From the NCBI RefSeq assembly GCF_014489615.1, contig NZ_CP060825.1, positions 6,680,001 to 6,744,000 on the forward strand: a stretch of 64,000 nt of DNA, in the 5' to 3' direction. A program made the position numbers and the translations under genes. The DNA is from Streptomyces genisteinicus (GTDB lineage Bacteria > Actinomycetota > Actinomycetes > Streptomycetales > Streptomycetaceae). The notes beneath the pieces were generated by a model. That model searched no databases. It worked only from the letters and a program-made list of their open reading frames with translations, and had not been told where the DNA came from. Within the stretch, counting starts at the first letter, position 1. Each line of letters opens with the position of its first letter. This document shows, piece after piece, positions 8,202 to 16,562 of the stretch.

Positions 8202-10517
8202 ATGAAGTTCACCGACGGCTTCTGGCTGATGCGCGAGGGCACCCGTGCCTCGTACGCCACCGAAGTACGCGATCTGCACACCGGCGACGGCCGCATCACG
8301 GCCTACGCCTCCGTCGCACCCGTACGCACCCGCGGCGACACCCTCAACGCGCCCCTCGTCACCGTCGAATGCTTCTCGCCCGCCGAGGGGGTCATCGGCA
8401 TCCGGACGGTACACCACGCCGGCAAGGCGCACCGCGGCCCCGACTTCGCACTCGACACCACCGGCGGCGGCCACGCCTCGGTCCACCGCGACGACACCGG
8501 CGCCGAACTCGTCAGCGGCCCGCTCACCCTCCGCATCGACACCGCCGGCCGCTTCGCCCTCCGCTTCCTCGACGCCGACGGCCGGCTCCTCACCGAGGCC
8601 GGCCGCAAGGGCACCGCCTTCGTCACCACCCCCGACGGCGCCCACCACATGGCCGCCCAGCTCGCCCTCGGCGTCGGCGAGCACATCTACGGCCTCGGGG
8701 AACGCTTCACCCCCTTCGTCCGCAACGGCCAGACCGTCGACATCTGGCAGGCCGACGGCGGCACCAGCAGCGAACAGGCCTACAAGAACATCCCGTTCCA
8801 CCTCTCCTCCCGCGGCTACGGCGTCTTCGTCAACCACCCTGGCAAGGTGTCCTACGAGATCGGCAGCGAATCCGTCGGCCAGGTCCAGTTCAGCGTCGAG
8901 GACCAGGAACTCGAGTACTACGTCGTCGCAGGGCCCACCCCCAAGGACGTCCTCACCCGCTACACCGCGCTCACCGGACGCCCCGCCCTGCCCCCCGCCT
9001 GGTCGTTCGGCCTCTGGCTCACCACCTCCTTCACCACCTCCTACGACGAGGCCACCGTCACCTCCTTCACCGACGGCATGGCCGAACGCGGCATCCCGCT
9101 CTCCGTCTTCCACTTCGACTGCTTCTGGATGCGCGAGTACCAGTGGACCGACCTGGCCTGGGACCCCGAGACCTTCCCCGACCCCGCCGGCATGCTCGGC
9201 CGCCTCCGCGACCGCGGCCTGCGCGTCAGCATGTGGATCAACCCCTACATCGCACAGAAGTCGCCCCTCTTCGCCGAGGCCATGGCCCTCGGCCACCTGG
9301 TGCGCCGGCCCGGCGGCGACATCTGGCAGTGGGACCTCTGGCAGCCCGGCATGGCCCTCGTCGACTTCACCAGCCCCGAGGCCCGCACCTGGTACCAGGG
9401 CAAGCTCAAGACCCTCCTCGACCAGGGCGTCGACTGCTTCAAGACCGACTTCGGCGAACGCATCCCCACCGACGTCGTCTGGCACGACGGCTCCGACCCC
9501 GAACGGATGCACAACTACTACACCCACCTGTACAACGCCGCCGTCTTCGAACTCCTGGAGAAGGAACGCGGCCCCGGCGAAGCCGTCCTCTTCGCCCGCT
9601 CCGCCACCGCCGGCGGACAGCAGTTCCCCGTCCACTGGGGAGGCGACTGCTGGGCCTCCTTCGGCGCCATGGCCGAGTCCCTGCGCGGCGGGCTCTCCCT
9701 GTCCCTCAGCGGCTTCGGCTTCTGGAGCCACGACATCGGCGGCTTCGAAGGCACCCCCGACCCCGACGTCTTCAAGCGCTGGCTCGCCTTCGGCCTGCTC
9801 TCCTCCCACAGCCGCCTGCACGGCAGCGACTCCTACCGGGTGCCGTGGGAGTTCGGGGAGGAGGCCGTCGACGTGGCGCGTCAGTTCACCGAGCTGAAGC
9901 ACCGCCTCATGCCCTACCTCTACGGGACGGCCGTCGAGGCGAGGGACACGGGCGTGCCGGTGATGCGTCCCATGGTGCTGGAGTTCCCCGGGGACCCCGC
10001 GTGCCGCACACTCGACCGCCAGTACATGCTCGGACCGGACCTGCTGGTCGCCCCCGTCTTCACTGCCGACGGGACCGTCGAGGTGTACGTCCCCGAGGGG
10101 GAGTGGACCCATCTCCTCACCGGGGAGACCGTGCGGGGGCCGGGCTGGCGCGAGGAGTCCTACGGGTTCGACGGGCTGCCGCTCTACCTGAGGCCCGGGG
10201 CGGTGCTGCCGCTCGGAGCGGAGACCGGGCGCCCGGACGGGGACTGGCTCGACGGGCTCACCCTCCTCGTCGGCGCCGCGCCCGCGGCCGGCGCCGCGCC
10301 GGTCACGGTGGTGGTGCCGGGGGCCCGCGGGGAGCGGGCCGCCGCGTTCACCGTGGCCTGGTCCCCCGACGCGGTGACCGCCCACGCGGACGGCACGGAC
10401 CGCCCGTTCCGCCTCCGCGAGGCGGCTTCCGCTGCGGCTTCCGCTGCGGGGAGCGGTGCGGGGAGCGTTGCGCGGGAGGGCGGGGCCGGGGTGGGGGTGG
10501 TGAGGCTGGAGCGCTGA
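8202..10517 (+). CDS. GH31 alpha-xylosidase (YicI type)
   Basis: A 771-residue enzyme expected to release alpha-linked xylose from the non-reducing end of xyloglucan oligosaccharides such as isoprimeverose. The start MKFTDGFWLMREG matches the start of E. coli YicI and has GAGGA five bases upstream. The nucleophile is Asp416 (CFKTDFGERIP) and the acid/base is Asp482 (HWGGDCWASF), the same residue numbers as in YicI. The ruler-like agreement argues for an intact active site. No signal peptide is seen, so it should be cytoplasmic. The last 30 residues are Ala/Gly-rich and encoded by short tandem repeats. Two GAAGCGCTTC operators sit upstream, tying it to the LacI regulon. Confidence 0.95.
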   Translation: MKFTDGFWLMREGTRASYATEVRDLHTGDGRITAYASVAPVRTRGDTLNAPLVTVECFSPAEGVIGIRTVHHAGKAHRGPDFALDTTGGGHASVHRDDTGAELVSGPLTLRIDTAGRFALRFLDADGRLLTEAGRKGTAFVTTPDGAHHMAAQLALGVGEHIYGLGERFTPFVRNGQTVDIWQADGGTSSEQAYKNIPFHLSSRGYGVFVNHPGKVSYEIGSESVGQVQFSVEDQELEYYVVAGPTPKDVLTRYTALTGRPALPPAWSFGLWLTTSFTTSYDEATVTSFTDGMAERGIPLSVFHFDCFWMREYQWTDLAWDPETFPDPAGMLGRLRDRGLRVSMWINPYIAQKSPLFAEAMALGHLVRRPGGDIWQWDLWQPGMALVDFTSPEARTWYQGKLKTLLDQGVDCFKTDFGERIPTDVVWHDGSDPERMHNYYTHLYNAAVFELLEKERGPGEAVLFARSATAGGQQFPVHWGGDCWASFGAMAESLRGGLSLSLSGFGFWSHDIGGFEGTPDPDVFKRWLAFGLLSSHSRLHGSDSYRVPWEFGEEAVDVARQFTELKHRLMPYLYGTAVEARDTGVPVMRPMVLEFPGDPACRTLDRQYMLGPDLLVAPVFTADGTVEVYVPEGEWTHLLTGETVRGPGWREESYGFDGLPLYLRPGAVLPLGAETGRPDGDWLDGLTLLVGAAPAAGAAPVTVVVPGARGERAAAFTVAWSPDAVTAHADGTDRPFRLREAASAAASAAGSGAGSVAREGGAGVGVVRLER

Positions 10518-10968
10518 GGGGGGGGTCCGCGCGGGGGGCGGTGCGTTGTGGGGTGCGGTGTCCCCGGGTGCGGGTGCACGTTTGGGTGCGGGTGTGTGGG
10601 TGGCGCACCCACGCTGCGCGCGGGGGCCTTGCCGGGGCGGGGGCGGTTTCCGCGTGTGCGGGTGCACGTTTGGGTGCGGGTGTGTGGGTGGCGCACCCAC
10701 GCTGCGCGCGGGTTGTCCTCAGGCGCCGGACGGGCTTGGGTGCGGGGTGGGGCTTGCGCCCTGTGTGCGGGCGGGGGTGGTGCACCCCCGCTGCGCGCGG
10801 GTGTCCTCAAGCGCCGGACGGGCTTGGGTTGCACGGCGCTGGTCCGGTGCGTGGGGTCGGAGTTGCGGGTCCCTCCGGAGGCTAGAGCGCCCGCTCGCCC
10901 CAGACGTGACCCGCCCTAGCCTGAGGACCGTCGGCCGCTTACGCCTCCTGCGCGCCCCGTGTCCGCGG
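10518..10968 (+). repeat. Dispersed repeat, copy 1 (inverted partner at 17416-17775)
   Basis: This 451-bp gene-free stretch after GH31 is built of repeats. It has an identical 57-bp direct repeat at 10568-10624 and 10656-10712, each ending in a GTGGGTG-gcg-CACCCAC hairpin, then GCGCCGGACGGGCTTG blocks. Its core 10861-10968 aligns without gaps to the reverse complement of 17416-17523 with 8 mismatches in 108 bases. The hairpins could terminate GH31 transcription. Several open frames through it are repeat artefacts. Confidence 0.85.
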
Positions 10969-11048
10969 TGGACGTACCGGCCCGCCGGTGGGGGAGGCGG
11001 TGCCTGCGTCCGGAGGTCGGTGGTCGTGAGCACAGGGACGGAGAGACG

Positions 11049-12131
11049 ATGACTTTCGGTGGAGGGAACCCGGAGCCCGGGATGCGCCCGGCGGCGCCTG
11101 CTGCTGTGGACGCGGGCCGGCTGGACTCCGTGAAACGTGTTTCGGAGCAGGTGCACACCGCAGGGCGGATAAGGGACCTGGGGGAGACCGTGCAGTTCAG
11201 TTGGCCTGGGGTGTACTTCGAGGGCCGCTTCCGCGGGACCTGCCTCGGGGTGGTACTCGACTGCGCGGCGGCCGACTACGACGTCCAGGTCGACGGGACC
11301 ACCGTCGCCACGCTGGTCACACCCGGTGACACCACGCACTGGATCAACGGTCTGCGGGACGGCGAGCACACGGTCCGGGTCGTCAAGCGCAACGACACCC
11401 CGGGGGAGACCAGCACGTTCGGAGGCTTCGTCGCCGCGCCCGGGGGCGCCGTACTGAGCAAGCCGGCGCCCCGGGACCGCCAGATCGAGTTCATCGGGGA
11501 TTCCATCACAGTGGGCTACGGCAACATGTCGGGCACCTGTGACTGCAATCCGGAGCAGGTCAAGCGGCACACCAACAGCGACATGAGCCACGGCGCCCTC
11601 ACCGCCCGGCAGTTGGACGCCGATTACCAGATCAACGACTTCTCCGGCCTCGGGATGGTGCGTAACGTCGCCGGCATCATGCCGCACGTCACGTACCGGA
11701 CCTACTACGACCGCGCCCTGCTGAACGTGGAGGGCGACGTCTGGCAGAACCCGGGGGCGTGGCGCCCTCATGTCGTGGTGGTCAACCTCGGCTCCAACGA
11801 CTTCACCGACCTCACCCCGAATGAACCGTGGACCCCCGACAGCCTCGCGGCCGCCTATCGCACCGCCTACGGCGAGTTCCTCCGGACACTGCGGACGCGC
11901 TACGGTGCCGGCTCCACCCTCGTGGCCGTCGGCTTCGACAGAAACGCCGAGCATGTTCGACAGGTGGTCGAAGCGCGCAACGACGCCGGCGACAGCGGCG
12001 TCCGCTACTGGTTCCTCGATCAGTCGGGACTGGACTTCCTCGGATGTGACGGGCACACCTCGGCTCACGACGACCGGGTGATCGCCGACCGGCTCGCCCC
12101 GTTCCTCAGGAGCCTGCCGACGGGATGGTGA
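11049..12131 (+). CDS. SGNH/GDSL esterase of the CE2 (acetyl-xylan esterase) type
   Basis: A 360-residue protein with an N-terminal jelly-roll domain (about 20-135) and a C-terminal SGNH hydrolase domain, the architecture of carbohydrate esterase family 2. The nucleophile serine is in IEFIGDSITVGYGN, the block III Asn in NLGSNDFTDL, and the Asp-His end block in FLGCDGHTSAHDD. It should remove acetyl groups from hemicellulose oligosaccharides. There is no signal peptide, so it is probably intracellular. ATG 11049 follows GGAGAG closely; ATG 11082 is an alternative. It fits the neighbouring xylan/xyloglucan enzymes but lies just inside the repeat-bounded island. Confidence 0.85.
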   Translation: MTFGGGNPEPGMRPAAPAAVDAGRLDSVKRVSEQVHTAGRIRDLGETVQFSWPGVYFEGRFRGTCLGVVLDCAAADYDVQVDGTTVATLVTPGDTTHWINGLRDGEHTVRVVKRNDTPGETSTFGGFVAAPGGAVLSKPAPRDRQIEFIGDSITVGYGNMSGTCDCNPEQVKRHTNSDMSHGALTARQLDADYQINDFSGLGMVRNVAGIMPHVTYRTYYDRALLNVEGDVWQNPGAWRPHVVVVNLGSNDFTDLTPNEPWTPDSLAAAYRTAYGEFLRTLRTRYGAGSTLVAVGFDRNAEHVRQVVEARNDAGDSGVRYWFLDQSGLDFLGCDGHTSAHDDRVIADRLAPFLRSLPTGW

Positions 12132-12520
12132 GGGAGATTTGATCACCCGGGTCGAGGCAGTTCGGGCGAAGGTCACGGGGTCCGCTGTGGGACAAGCTCA
12201 CCGGCAGCGGCAAACCTCTTGCCCTCGCGGGAGAGCAAGGCTCAAGACCTGTGGATCGGCCCCGGGTTGGACGTGAAGAGGCGTACCTTCCCGAGTGACC
12301 GACTGATGGTCACCGAGTAGACCCGCGCGGCGAACGCGGGTCGGGAAGGCACGCCCGTGCTCGGCGCAGTCAACGATCCGGACCAAGGTCACCCGCGCCG
12401 GCAGTCCAGCTGCAGCCCGGCCATGGTCTTCAAGGCCGTCGAGTCCGCACAGGCCCGCCGGCGGGCGGTCCACGCTCCTCATCTCGTCGAGCCCGGTTCG
12501 AGGGCGGTCTCCGAGTCGGA
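12132..12520 (+). pseudogene. Degenerate insertion-sequence remnant, possibly IS256-family 3' end
   Basis: No intact gene is found here. One plus-strand frame around 12421-12500 reads MVFKAVESAQARRRAV and then HAPHLVE, which resembles the C-terminal segment of IS256-type transposases, but it is not followed by the usual ending and upstream sequence has no matching open frame. The stretch 12320-12342 forms an 8-bp hairpin. I read this as a decayed mobile element; the family call is tentative. Confidence 0.4.
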
Positions 12521-12569
12521 CGCTCCGAGATCCTCGCGGCGTGATCGAAGCCGCGAAGATCTCGGAGCG
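12521..12569. terminator. Strong hairpin between IS remnant and merR
   Basis: The arms 12521-12540 and 12550-12569 (CGCTCCGAGATC... / ...GATCTCGGAGCG) pair over 20 bp with a single mismatch and a 9-base loop. It lies 17 bp after the merR stop and could work as a terminator for merR on the minus strand. There is no T-tract, as usual in Streptomyces. Confidence 0.6.
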
Positions 12570-12585
12570 ACCGTCAGGCGTGGGA

Positions 12586-13539
12586 CTACTGCACGCGGGT
12601 CTGCTGCGGGGTATGAGTGCGCAGGGCTTCTGTGAACCACGTGAACACCGGTGCCAGGCTGGGCGGGGTGGGCCATCCGTTGATGACGGAGAGCAGATGC
12701 CAGTAGCGTTCCGCGCGGGGGTCGCCGGCGATATCCAGGCGAGTCAGCAGCCAGTGGCGCAGTTCGGCGTCGTCGGCGCGGCCGAAGGTTTGCGCGTAAC
12801 GAGCGGTGAGGGTGTCGATGATGGCTGCGGCCTCGGCGGAGGCCGGGTCGATGCCTGCATCGAGCGCGTGGCCGACGCTGTCGCGGACGGTCTCGGTGAG
12901 GTCGTGGTGCAAGCCGGTGACGTCGCCCTGGGCGCGCTCGGCTGCCTGGTACTCCGCCATGCGGCGGACAGCGGCGCGGAAGTCGGGGTCCTGGGTGAGT
13001 TCGGCGAGTTCCGCCCAGGCGTCGACCTGATCAGGTTCGGGGTCGTCCGGAAGTTCGGGCATGGCCGAGCGCATCATGTCGACGAAGTCGGCGTTGGCGT
13101 CGAACCCGCCGAAGGTGTCGTCGATGAAGTCGGTGATGAGGCGACGGCGTTCGTCGTCGGAGAGCTTGGCAAGCTTGTGCATGAGGTCCATTTCCTCGGG
13201 GGTGGAGTCCCGCTTGGCCACCGCTCGCAGCACCGCGCGCCGCAGTCGCAGAGTGCGGATCTGCACATCCAGAGCGTCGGCGTGTGCGGCCGCGACCTCG
13301 GGCACCGAAACCTCGCGGTCCAGCACCTGCCGGATGACAGCAAGGTCGAGCCCCAGGTCACGCAGGGTGCGCACCAGATCCAGACGCGCCAGTGCGCCGA
13401 TGTCGTAGAGACGGTAGCCAGCCGGGCTGCGGTCCGTCGGCGGCACGATTCCGATGTCGGAGTAGAACCGAATGGTCTTGACAGTCAGCCCGGTCCGCCG
13501 GGCCAGGGCCCCAATCGTGAAGAGCGTGTCGCCGTCCAT
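12586..13539 (-). CDS. MerR-family transcriptional regulator
   Basis: A 317-residue regulator. The N-terminal MerR winged helix reads FTIGALARRTGLTVKTIRFY with the SPAGYRLYD wing; a dimerisation helix follows and then a C-terminal domain of about 200 helical residues with no cysteine cluster, so metal sensing is unlikely. The effector is unknown; a small molecule or drug is likely, as for TipA/BmrR relatives. Its own promoter appears to be the 19-bp-spaced type that MerR proteins activate (13546-13576). No partner gene next to it is obviously regulated; the upstream 470 bp hold only remnants. Confidence 0.85.
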   Translation of the reverse strand: MDGDTLFTIGALARRTGLTVKTIRFYSDIGIVPPTDRSPAGYRLYDIGALARLDLVRTLRDLGLDLAVIRQVLDREVSVPEVAAAHADALDVQIRTLRLRRAVLRAVAKRDSTPEEMDLMHKLAKLSDDERRRLITDFIDDTFGGFDANADFVDMMRSAMPELPDDPEPDQVDAWAELAELTQDPDFRAAVRRMAEYQAAERAQGDVTGLHHDLTETVRDSVGHALDAGIDPASAEAAAIIDTLTARYAQTFGRADDAELRHWLLTRLDIAGDPRAERYWHLLSVINGWPTPPSLAPVFTWFTEALRTHTPQQTRVQ

Positions 13540-13545
13540 GCCTGC

Positions 13546-13576
13546 ACCTTCGTGTCTCCCCCCACGGGAGACTCAA
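13546..13576 (-). promoter_or_regulatory. MerR-type promoter with 19-bp spacer and palindromic operator, probably leaderless
   Basis: On the minus strand TTGAGT (13571-13576) and GAAGGT (13546-13551) are separated by 19 bp, as in MerR-activated promoters, and the spacer region carries the inverted repeat GTCTCCC-cccac-GGGAGAC (13554-13572). The -10 box ends seven bases before the ATG at 13539, so transcription probably starts at or next to the start codon. Confidence 0.65.
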
Positions 13577-14009
13577 GCCCAGTCTTACCGCTGGTGCTTA
13601 CACCCACTGGTTCGCCAATCCACACGTCTTGACAGCGACTCCTCGGGCAGCGTGATCGCCTTGGGACCCCCGCCCTTGTGCCTCGCCACGGCGCCTCGAA
13701 GCCGTCGTCGTCAACGATGTGGATCACGATTGCGGACCCGGTCCTGATCGACCTGCTTCGCCATCAGAACGGCGGCGAGATCGCCGACGACTGGAATGCC
13801 TTCCCCACCAGCAAGCGGACTTCGTGGACCGCCGACCACGTCCCCTTCGACAGGCCCGGACAACGGCCTTCGGCCGGCTCATCGCCGCAGGCCCCACATC
13901 GATTCCCCCGAGGCGAGCGCCGCCTGGCGCAGTACTAGCTAAGGGCTGTCCCGCAAATGCGGCCATGCTCTGACCTGAGGCCGGCTCGATAGGGTCAGGA
14001 GCACAGCCG
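13577..14009. other. Intergenic stretch with decayed coding sequence and an IS5-type end
   Basis: No convincing gene is seen. A short plus-strand frame at 13719-13938 has no recognisable domain. At 13943-13959 GGGCTGTCCCGCAAATG follows a CTAG (13935-13938); this resembles the terminal sequence of IS5-family elements common in Streptomyces, suggesting an old insertion boundary just before the SUKH gene. Confidence 0.4.
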
Positions 14010-14591
14010 ATGGAAGAGGGCCGTTCGATGGCGACGTACGACCAGCTGACCGAGTGGGCCGGTCTGGGGCGTGTCACGCGAGCCGGACGGGACGTGGTGG
14101 CCGACTGGCGGATCCCGGACTCCGCGAAGGCGCAGCTTGTCGAGGTGGGCATCCCGGTAGCTCCGCGCCTCATTGAACGAGTCGTGATGCAGAGCGAGGC
14201 TGAGCCGTCCCTGCACACGTCCCGGGGCCCGCTCTACCGTCTCACCGAGCAGGCGGACCCTGATGAGCCGGCCGAGCAGTCATCGTTCGGCGTCGAGCCG
14301 GAGACCGGGGCGGTCTACTTCGTCATGCCAGACGGGGAGGCATGGTTCGCCAATTCGGGTGTCGGCGTGTGGCTCGACGTCCTTCACCACTACGGCAGCC
14401 GCGTCACAGCCTCTGAGCTTCTCACCGAGCCTGACGGTCCCGAGGAGTACTTCTCTGAGGAGGAGGAGGAGGAGCGGGCTTTCGCCGAGCTGAACCGGCT
14501 GTCCGAGGAGCTGAAGGAGATCGACCCGGCGGCCTTCAGCGGCTACGAGGGGTTTCTGTGGCCAGGGCTCCTGGACCGCTGGCTCTACTGA
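14010..14591 (+). CDS. SUKH-4-family immunity protein (SMI1/KNR4 superfamily), orphan
   Basis: A 193-residue protein of the SUKH-4 immunity type common in Streptomyces. Characteristic blocks are SFGVEPETGAVYFVMPDGE and WFANSGVGVWLDVLHHYG, an acidic linker of consecutive Glu residues around 148-155, and the conserved C-terminal IDPAAFSGYEGFLWPGLLDR. AGGAG lies eight bases before ATG 14010; ATG 14028 is an alternative. Such proteins neutralise polymorphic toxins delivered by neighbours. No toxin is encoded alongside, so it may be a stand-alone protection gene acquired through the neighbouring IS activity. Confidence 0.8.
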   Translation: MEEGRSMATYDQLTEWAGLGRVTRAGRDVVADWRIPDSAKAQLVEVGIPVAPRLIERVVMQSEAEPSLHTSRGPLYRLTEQADPDEPAEQSSFGVEPETGAVYFVMPDGEAWFANSGVGVWLDVLHHYGSRVTASELLTEPDGPEEYFSEEEEEERAFAELNRLSEELKEIDPAAFSGYEGFLWPGLLDRWLY

Positions 14592-14661
14592 CCTCGGTCG
14601 GCAGGTCCAGGGCCCGTAGGTCTGGACCGTGCAGGGATGCCATGGCTGAGATGATCTTCAT

Positions 14662-15431
14662 GTGGGGGCTGTGATCACGGCGTCGGAGCCGTCATGGATA
14701 GCGCCGTACTCCGGGCTGAGTCCGAAGCAGTTCGGGAAACTGATCACCATGCTGCGGCGCGAAGGCCCGCCCCTCGTTCGCAGGGGCCGTCCGTGGAGTC
14801 TGCCGCTGGAGGACCGGGAGTTGCTGGTTGCCGCGTACTGGCGAACGAACCTGACCTTGCGGCAGCTGGCTCCCTTGTTCGGGATCTCGAAGTCGGCCGC
14901 GGGCCGGATCGTGAGCCAGCTTGGGCCCCTGTTCGCGCTGCGGCTGCGGAGCCGTTTCCGCAGAGACACGGTGCTGATCGTGGACGGCACCCTGGTGCCG
15001 ACACGGGACCACAGTGTGGCGGAGCAGTTCAAGAACTACCGCTATTCCACCAACCACCAGGTCGTCATCGATTCCGACTCACGCCTTGTCGTCTCCGTCG
15101 GACGGCCCGTGCCCGGAAGCCGCAACGACTGCAAGGCGTGGGAACTGTCGGGAGCCAAGAGCTCGGTCGGCAACACCGCTGTGATTGCCGACGGCGGCTA
15201 CCGCGGCACCGGTCTCATCATCCCGCACCGCCGAGAACCCGGCCAGAGCGAGCTGCCGGCCTGGAAGGAAGCCCACAACACCTCCCACCGGAAAGTCCGT
15301 GCCCGAGCCGAGCACACCTTCGCCCGCATGAAGACTGGAAGATCCTCCGCGACTGCCGTCTGAAAGGCGACGGCGTCCACCACGCCAAGTTGGGTATTGC
15401 CCAGCTGCACAATCTTGCACTGACCCGGTGA
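14662..15431 (+). pseudogene. IS5-family (DDE) transposase, frameshifted
   Basis: The frame from GTG 14662 runs to 15363 and would end prematurely. It has a helix-turn-helix (LRQLAPLFGISKSAAGRIV), a DDE Asp in VLIVDGTLVP, a second in VIADGGYRG and the Glu in RARAEHTFARMK. At about 15333 the reading should continue as WKILRDCRL, but that sequence is in the next frame (to LHNLALTR, stop 15431): one base is missing in the codon after MKT. The transposase is therefore probably inactive unless programmed frameshifting restores it. I could not find matching terminal inverted repeats. Confidence 0.8.
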
Positions 15432-15441
15432 GCGAGTGGGC

Positions 15442-15753
15442 TCAGCCCGGCTCGGTCGCGCCGGAGCCCGCCGGCTTCGGGGGCCTCTGGTGCCCGCAAT
15501 CCAGCCGCTTACCGTCAGCGTCAGTCACTGTGTACTCCAGGACGACCTTGGTCGGGTCACCGTCCTCATAGAGCCACACCGTGATGCCCTCCTGGCAGAC
15601 AGCGATAGAGAAGCAGACATCGATCCCCGCGTCCTCCGGAGCGACCGCGAAGACCTCCCCGGGCTTCAGCCAGTAGTCCTCACCGTACGGTTCGACAAAG
15701 AGCCAGAGGTCACTGGCGCCCGCATTCTCCACAGGTAGCCAGCTGCGTCCCAC
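15442..15753 (-). CDS. Hypothetical protein, 103 residues
   Basis: A small soluble protein I cannot assign. It reads as genuine coding sequence: SWLPVENAGASDLWLFVEPYG then EDYWLKPGEVFAVAPED, with a charged C-terminus that contains CGHQRPPKP. It has no signal peptide or membrane segment. It lies only 11 bp after the transposase (convergent) in the immunity-like island, and similar short proteins are found in Streptomyces toxin-immunity neighbourhoods, but function is unknown. The start at ATG 15753 is uncertain. Confidence 0.65.
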   Translation of the reverse strand: MGRSWLPVENAGASDLWLFVEPYGEDYWLKPGEVFAVAPEDAGIDVCFSIAVCQEGITVWLYEDGDPTKVVLEYTVTDADGKRLDCGHQRPPKPAGSGATEPG

Positions 15754-15848
15754 GCGTCCCCCAGGCCCGTTGCTTCATGCATGAACCTCTACACGCTATC
15801 CACCCAGCCGCGCCAGCGCCTTGGCGGCCCTTACCCCACCGCCCAGCC

Positions 15849-16175
15849 TTAGGAAGGAACGACCTGCTCCCTCCCGCTTCTGAGGTCGAAATAGGTGACA
15901 GCCCAGTCCTGCCCGAGCTCTTTTGCGACTGCTCGCGAGATGTCCGCGCCGGTCTCCGCGAACTCATCCTCGGCTTGAGGAGAGGGAAAGTCTGAAGAAG
16001 CAGGATCGTCCCACTGGAGAATCGCGTCGAACTCGGCGGCCCAGGCCGTGAGGCGTTTCACCAGGTCGGTTGTCAGCCCCAGCCTTGTGTCCTCAGGGGC
16101 GATGTTGTCGATCTCGTCGGGAAGCCACAGCGGGAAGCAACCGTAGTCCGCCATCACTTTGAGGCGATTCTTCAT
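15849..16175 (-). CDS. Hypothetical protein, 108 residues (possible immunity-type protein)
   Basis: A small acidic soluble protein beginning MKNRLKVMADYGCFPLW. This LKVMADYGCFPLW start and the DDPASSDFP centre are shared with small Streptomyces proteins often found near toxin or immunity genes; I know of no assigned function. GGAGG lies eight bases before ATG 16175, so I prefer it over the in-frame ATG 16214. It is followed by the 103-residue gene in the same direction with a 95-bp gap. Confidence 0.65.
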   Translation of the reverse strand: MKNRLKVMADYGCFPLWLPDEIDNIAPEDTRLGLTTDLVKRLTAWAAEFDAILQWDDPASSDFPSPQAEDEFAETGADISRAVAKELGQDWAVTYFDLRSGREQVVPS

Positions 16176-16214
16176 GCCCTGATCCTCCCGAGTCGGCTCC
16201 CGCGACATGTTCAT

Positions 16215-16562
16215 TACTTTCGGTCCGGACGGCAGCTTTGTGGTTCTGTCCGGACGAAAGGTAGCGCACCGGTCGGTGCCACCACTGGCCGTCCTCCGGC
16301 TGAGGGCTCCGCGGCACCGGACGGTACAATCACGCCCATGCGCCTCTGAACGTGAAGTCCCTCATGCCCGGCAGCCCGCCGCACCCGTACAGCCGATCCC
16401 GCGGCTACGGGGCCGCGGTCCGCCCGAGACCGGCATGTCCGTGACCCGCGCAGGCGCGCCCCCTCCTCACGCCTCCCGGCGCACAGCCCCGCTCTTCGGC
16501 TGACCCCTGTACGCACGAGACCCCCGGTCTTCTTCCTGGCCACAACACAGCAAGGAAGCCCC
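16215..16562 (+). other. Intergenic leader with a weak promoter candidate before the methyltransferase
   Basis: This 348-bp stretch has no convincing gene. TACAAT at 16325-16330 is a plausible -10 box reading toward the methyltransferase, but no good -35 is seen 16-18 bp upstream and the leader would be about 225 bases long. Its frames are short and unlike known proteins. Confidence 0.3.

Noticed and set aside
7992..10700. Minus-strand open frame of 902 codons opposite GH31
   Set aside because: It is the antisense shadow of GH31 and the repeat region; it has no domain, extreme Gly/Glu/Val composition and no ribosome site.
13719..13973. Small plus-strand gene before the SUKH gene
   Set aside because: Two overlapping short frames with no ribosome site or conserved pattern, next to an IS end; decayed sequence is more likely.
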